From: Hyphomicrobium sp.
GTDB taxonomy: Bacteria > Pseudomonadota > Alphaproteobacteria > Rhizobiales > Hyphomicrobiaceae
DNA: 64,000 nucleotides
Assembly: GCA_002928955.1 (NCBI GenBank)
Contig: PERT01000001.1
Coordinates: 147,932-211,931, forward strand
Direction of reading: 5' to 3'
Made by a program: the position numbers and the translations under genes. The notes beneath the pieces were generated by a model that made no database searches, had not been told where the DNA came from, and saw only the letters and a program-made list of their open reading frames with translations. Shown piece by piece: positions 61,101 to 64,000 of the stretch (positions within the stretch are counted from its first letter, which is position 1; every line of letters begins with the position of its first letter).

Positions 61101-61322
61101 GGCGTTGACCGAGCCCTCGGCGCGGATCACCTTGGCCGGCAGGGCCTTTGTCAGCGGCTGCAGTGACTGGGTCGCTCCGTCAGTGTTCTGCGAGGGCAGA
61201 TTTGCGAGCAACTGCGGCAGCTGGTCCTTGGCTACCGAGCAACCTGCGGTCAAATAAGCCACGACCGCGACCAAGATCACATTGCGGCCCCGCAGCAGGA
61301 ATGCCCCCGCCACACCCGCCAC
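58191..61322 (-). CDS. Lipoprotein TPR-CHAT peptidase
   Basis: This is a 1043-aa protein. A lipoprotein signal with lipobox LTAGC (about residue 28) anchors it to a membrane. TPR-like helices fill the middle (for example ETAAAYWREAISIFRDLRMQ and EQNDAAAAEAGLRGALAWWQ). The C-terminal CHAT domain (about 700-1040) has His in VISFATHGLM (about 899) and Cys in VILSACNTAAG (about 950). It is the second CHAT protein of the window. The start is a GTG. It lies 155 bp downstream of the caspase gene on the same strand. It could be activated by or act on that caspase, which is inference. Confidence 0.87.
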   Translation of the reverse strand: MAGVAGAFLLRGRNVILVAVVAYLTAGCSVAKDQLPQLLANLPSQNTDGATQSLQPLTKALPAKVIRAEGSVNAAWPTQCNPTAWPAPIFQSNVSAEAVLTGVAKVAGLGSAVTALQKLDNLANVMTDSEMSVPDQSKQRYIWHALGSEKHLVSPLAAYRFGDFTLAQAKARQEAEQVKSQSGPRSANYAAALGQLAMVHTDTGFSKDNETAAAYWREAISIFRDLRMQDQEGEALVRYGELEARQGRFVAVKQSSDRLLSLSGLPQPTSMRSLALAARVDAFEGRMAAAIQKLGTAHQFWETRKSGQQEANDKLIKQVFIPFAPNNDFELIPELETARVLAQLGEVMQATGRPQLSAILLDKALAKTRATPAHYRPERVDMFIELAEMNALAGKIAEARAGIKTARNMNRWNLVLYNRAVANQKFAEGVAALEQNDAAAAEAGLRGALAWWQGELGAAPDALRPATKLAQLYLAQKNSQLADQYARQAACFADATRGATSFSLDGRAGQAVREANETYLEAALAGNLNPGDRVALAFKAAQGAARGTSSRGIEAGLLRLSSRDPKVADLLSKRHKLSSDLERGRRQRAAQSIAQSGLYHEVKQAALKEGGKDPQTQAILLSRTLHTDANGGPAVAVDQVAAELDRVNEQLASVASTGAMIASRDVSIDQLRQVMAADEVFVQYLVANRKTFIVAFDRKSALVAEAAIGKRQLAGAVARLRQSLEGEGRKPFDDAQAAELYNVLLQPVAELLPGKKRITVVKDGALSGIPFALLRAGTPVSPWLIETFAVSTYPSASALWLARKQVRPSQAKRPFLGIGNPELPGSTGAPALSGLALPKSAAPTIADSLRPIPATEGEVKAFAHIFGAGADSLLLRQGTSEKRLRQMQLADYRVISFATHGLMPGETIDNEEAAIVLSSPFASKRDDEDGVLTSSEIAALRLDADLVILSACNTAAGNDAFGTEKLGGLARAFFAAGARSMLVTHWSVNDFATRELMTKFAASFRQNAGKSQALQSAMTALIKADGGKFAHPFYWASFDLIGS

Positions 61323-61477
61323 CGCACAAAATATCGGAGGATACTGTCAGACAGCGGCGTAGTTCGCAACGGGGAGTTGAATGATAATGATCAGGGAAGG
61401 ATTGACGCAGATTTGCGTCGTCGACCACTATGGAAATGTCAACGACTCATGGAGTGACCACGCGTTTCACCGCGTGG

Positions 61478-64000
61478 TCAGAATAGCGGTATCTCGCCCA
61501 CCATCTCGTTGCGCGCGATCCAAGGCGTCTGTTTACTGCTATCCTTTCCGCCAAGCGACTGCTCAACAACGCGTGGCTTGATTGCCGCGTAGAGTTCGGC
61601 CAGTTCGATAGCGCCATTCTTGTTCGTATCCGTTGCCTCCCGCCGATTGTGAACAGCGTCAAGGATCGCAGTTGTGAAGAACCCGCCATCGCTGGTCTCG
61701 TTGCTGTCCTGGTATCCCTTGGATGCGGCGATAATCGTTATTGCCAACTTCTTGGCGAGAAGTGCATTGACGGCTTCATCATTTGTACCTGACAGCCCCG
61801 CTGCGCCCGAGCGACAGGCATCAATGAAGACGACAATTCGTGCACGGGCTCCCTCCAGGGCGGCTGCGATTTCGGACCAACTTAGTGCTGTTTTGTCTAG
61901 TCGGTCTCGCTGGGTGTTCCCCGCGACAAGATAGAAGCGCCCGTCGGCCCCCGTTGCGCCGTGTCCTGCGGCAAACAGAAAGATCGTGTCATTGGCCGTC
62001 GCCTTTGCCACGATCTCGCGAATCTTGGCGGGCAGTACGGTTCGGAGGTCCTGAGCATCGAGCAACGACTCGACGGTTGGTGGGGTGCTGTATATGTGTC
62101 CTCCCTGAAGTGCTACCAGCCCGGAAAATTGCTCGGCGTCACGCCTAGCGCCTGGCAGAGGCCCGAAATCATGGTACTTGCTAGTGCCGACGCTAATCGC
62201 AAACAGACGCCCATTGGTGGCCGGACGAGCGTTATCCAGAGGTAGTCCGCGAGGGATACTGCGAAATCCCTTTGCGTCGACGGCCACAGCAGCAATCCAT
62301 CGTGCCTCGGACTCCACACTCAAGTCGACCGTACCCTCAGCTGAAGCGCCAGTTAGCGCGAATTGGAGCGTAGGTCGTCCGTCGACGTAGATCAGAAGCT
62401 CTTTCAGTCCGGTCACCGAAAATGCACTGTAGGGCAGTTGCACTTGGCGGCTTCCGCCTCCACTAACCCTGACTGATGCCAAGAGCAGGTACGGTGGTGC
62501 CGACACATCCGGCTTCGGTGGCTTCAATCGATGAGCCAGTATGCCACGAATGAGATCAGGCCTATTGAGACTCCGTGCAAATTGTCCGGCCGTATTGTAG
62601 CCGGGAACGCCAGGGAACTTGAGATGGAGGAACTGTGCGCCATCCGGGGTGGAGAGATAGTAGCCATTGTCATCGAAGACGATCAGTTCATCGTCCGTCT
62701 CGACCCCGCGCAGGACAACCTCACCGCCCGCGACGTCATAGAATACAATCTGGCCATCGGTATTTGCTTGGATCAATCGAGTCCCATCACGCGTGATTGC
62801 GAGTGCACCGAAGCCGTCGGCGCTCGCCATGTTCTTTATGAAGCACTTAACGATGCCCTGCTCTATATCAAACACAAGACCCCAACGTCCGCCAGGCCAT
62901 GTGCCGTTTGCAATCAGGTAGCGGTCAAGGGCAATCCCTACTCCGTCGATCGTTCCTGGCCAATCAGTCTTGCCGGGGTTCCTGCGCTGATAAGGTGCAA
63001 TGTCTGCGTCCGAGCTGTCGAGGGATGGACGAACTAGTTTCGATAGATCGAAGAGTGCCGGAGGTCGCGCCTTGGGAGCTATCAGCAGCCAAGCCCAATA
63101 TGCGCCGCTGGCCCCATTCGTGCAGTCGGTTCGAAGCATCCATGCTGTGAAGCTGGGTGACTTCGCCACGTACACTGTTTCGACTTCGTTGACCAACGGG
63201 ACTTTAATCCCCTGCTCAGCAATGCAACCGCCTGATGTTTCCGTGTAAAGTCGTATTGCCTCGGTAGCCGGCGGCAAAAGGGCGGCGGCGGCTTGCGATT
63301 GGCGCTCGACGAGCTGTCGAAACTCCGCAATCCGAAGCTCCCAACTCTTAATCACATCTTCGTGTCGTGTCGTGAGCGTTGCCAACTCGGCGGAAGTGGG
63401 CGGCGTGATCTCTGTCCGAGTGAGCGCCTCTAATCTGCTGAATACTTTGTTCGAAAGGCCGGCGCCCCCGCGGTCTTGAGGCGGACGGGTGTTGGAGCGA
63501 TGAACTGCGGTGCGGACGCCAGCCAGCCTATAGTCTGCGCTCTCTCTGGCCCAATCCCCAAGACTGCTAGTAGGAACGCTTTGATGGTCCACACGAAGTT
63601 CAGCGAAGCGCAACTCCTCACGGCTCGCACACTGGCCATTCGCTGCAGGTAGACAGTGATGGCTCAATGCAACACGCTGTCCCTGAACGAACCATTCCAG
63701 GCTTCGGGTACCGTAGGTCTTCCTGGATAGCTCTGCTACCTGAAGAACTGAGTTTGGATTGAGGCTAGAAAGTGTCCTCTCGTGAAGTCTTGATGGAATG
63801 CTCTTGCTGTTAATGTCAGGCGATATCAGGCTCATCCACCCCTTATCAGTGTGTAATGCGCGACCTGTTATTCCACCGACAATCGCCAGGCCCGCCTCCA
63901 AGTCGAAGAACAAATAAAAGTCAGGCGGAAAGGACTTGTAGGTGAAGGCTAGGCCAGAAAGGTCGAGTGGAGCTCTGTCGACTAGCGCTTGATAGGCGAC
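61478..64000 (-). CDS. Caspase-like peptidase with N-terminal beta-propeller-like region, 5' end beyond window
   Basis: The frame is open to base 64000 (for example APLDLSGLAFTYKSFPPDFY), so the true start is outside the window. The visible ~840 residues contain WD/propeller-like repeats in the N-terminal half (FGALAITRDGTRLIQANTDG). A C-terminal caspase fold has His in FLFAAGHGATG and Cys in VVFIDACRSGAAG. An EF-hand-like DTNKNGAIELAEL follows the catalytic part, possibly a Ca2+ switch as in metacaspases. It precedes the lipoprotein CHAT gene on the same strand, 155 bp away. Confidence 0.85.
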   Translation of the reverse strand, partial: VAYQALVDRAPLDLSGLAFTYKSFPPDFYLFFDLEAGLAIVGGITGRALHTDKGWMSLISPDINSKSIPSRLHERTLSSLNPNSVLQVAELSRKTYGTRSLEWFVQGQRVALSHHCLPAANGQCASREELRFAELRVDHQSVPTSSLGDWARESADYRLAGVRTAVHRSNTRPPQDRGGAGLSNKVFSRLEALTRTEITPPTSAELATLTTRHEDVIKSWELRIAEFRQLVERQSQAAAALLPPATEAIRLYTETSGGCIAEQGIKVPLVNEVETVYVAKSPSFTAWMLRTDCTNGASGAYWAWLLIAPKARPPALFDLSKLVRPSLDSSDADIAPYQRRNPGKTDWPGTIDGVGIALDRYLIANGTWPGGRWGLVFDIEQGIVKCFIKNMASADGFGALAITRDGTRLIQANTDGQIVFYDVAGGEVVLRGVETDDELIVFDDNGYYLSTPDGAQFLHLKFPGVPGYNTAGQFARSLNRPDLIRGILAHRLKPPKPDVSAPPYLLLASVRVSGGGSRQVQLPYSAFSVTGLKELLIYVDGRPTLQFALTGASAEGTVDLSVESEARWIAAVAVDAKGFRSIPRGLPLDNARPATNGRLFAISVGTSKYHDFGPLPGARRDAEQFSGLVALQGGHIYSTPPTVESLLDAQDLRTVLPAKIREIVAKATANDTIFLFAAGHGATGADGRFYLVAGNTQRDRLDKTALSWSEIAAALEGARARIVVFIDACRSGAAGLSGTNDEAVNALLAKKLAITIIAASKGYQDSNETSDGGFFTTAILDAVHNRREATDTNKNGAIELAELYAAIKPRVVEQSLGGKDSSKQTPWIARNEMVGEIPLF

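Overview
The window looks like an accessory region of a GC-rich alphaproteobacterium, most likely Hyphomicrobiales. This is an inference from the high GC content, a serine recombinase with DUF2924 and DUF3489 partners, IS21 and IS91 elements, and DUF5681/ParB-methyltransferase prophage genes. No tRNA, rRNA or CRISPR array was seen, and very few genes look like housekeeping genes. The window reads as a defence and conflict island stitched together from mobile elements.

Layout. (1) 1-5805: a caspase-FGE gene cut by the left edge, a trypsin-DUF4384 gene, a DUF6883/DUF4926 pair and a second caspase-FGE gene. The FGE (formylglycine-generating-enzyme fold) C-termini look like variable regions of a diversity-generating retroelement (DGR). 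(2) 6002-16716: a decayed phage or phage-plasmid segment. It has small membrane proteins, an HTH protein, a terminase large subunit interrupted by a 400-residue intein, a RES/Xre toxin-antitoxin pair flanked by an exact 48-bp repeat, and a ParA/RHH partition module with an iteron-like candidate centromere. (3) 17239-17859: a lone LysE exporter. (4) 18118-20980: a membrane-anchored HEAT-FGE protein with a DGR-like C-terminus, an 8-bp-stem/4-nt-loop hairpin, and the first 40 codons of an Avd-type DGR accessory gene that breaks off abruptly. (5) 20969-24574: a serine-recombinase island abutting the broken avd. (6) 25006-29571: a secreted TPR-CHAT protein with a PDZ-like insert. (7) 29761-35226: an AvcD-type deaminase with a co-transcribed small partner, divergent from a SIR2-APAZ/short-Argonaute (SPARSA) operon. 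(8) 35682-39840: an IS91-type transposase gene split by a complete IS21-family element, next to a tyrosine-recombinase remnant. (9) 40823-44432: a second prophage remnant. (10) 44512-56415: Vsr and a C5-cytosine methyltransferase, divergent from a MutL/MORC ATPase, Z1 helicase, DUF4420-like nuclease and AIPR operon, which ends tail-to-tail with a large sigma-region-4/alpha-CTD-like protein. (11) 56673-64000: a DUF1186/SEC-C protein, a lipoprotein TPR-CHAT protease and a caspase cut by the right edge.

How it fits together. Two themes dominate. One is intracellular antiphage defence: AvcD deaminase, SPARSA, a Mza-like MutL-Z1-DUF-AIPR operon with Dcm/Vsr, and RES/Xre. The other is a set of exported or membrane proteases (three caspases, two CHAT proteins, one trypsin) associated with FGE-fold proteins whose last ~40 codons appear to be hypermutated by a DGR. 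No DGR reverse transcriptase or template repeat was found here, so mutagenesis would have to be supplied from outside the window, or has been lost.
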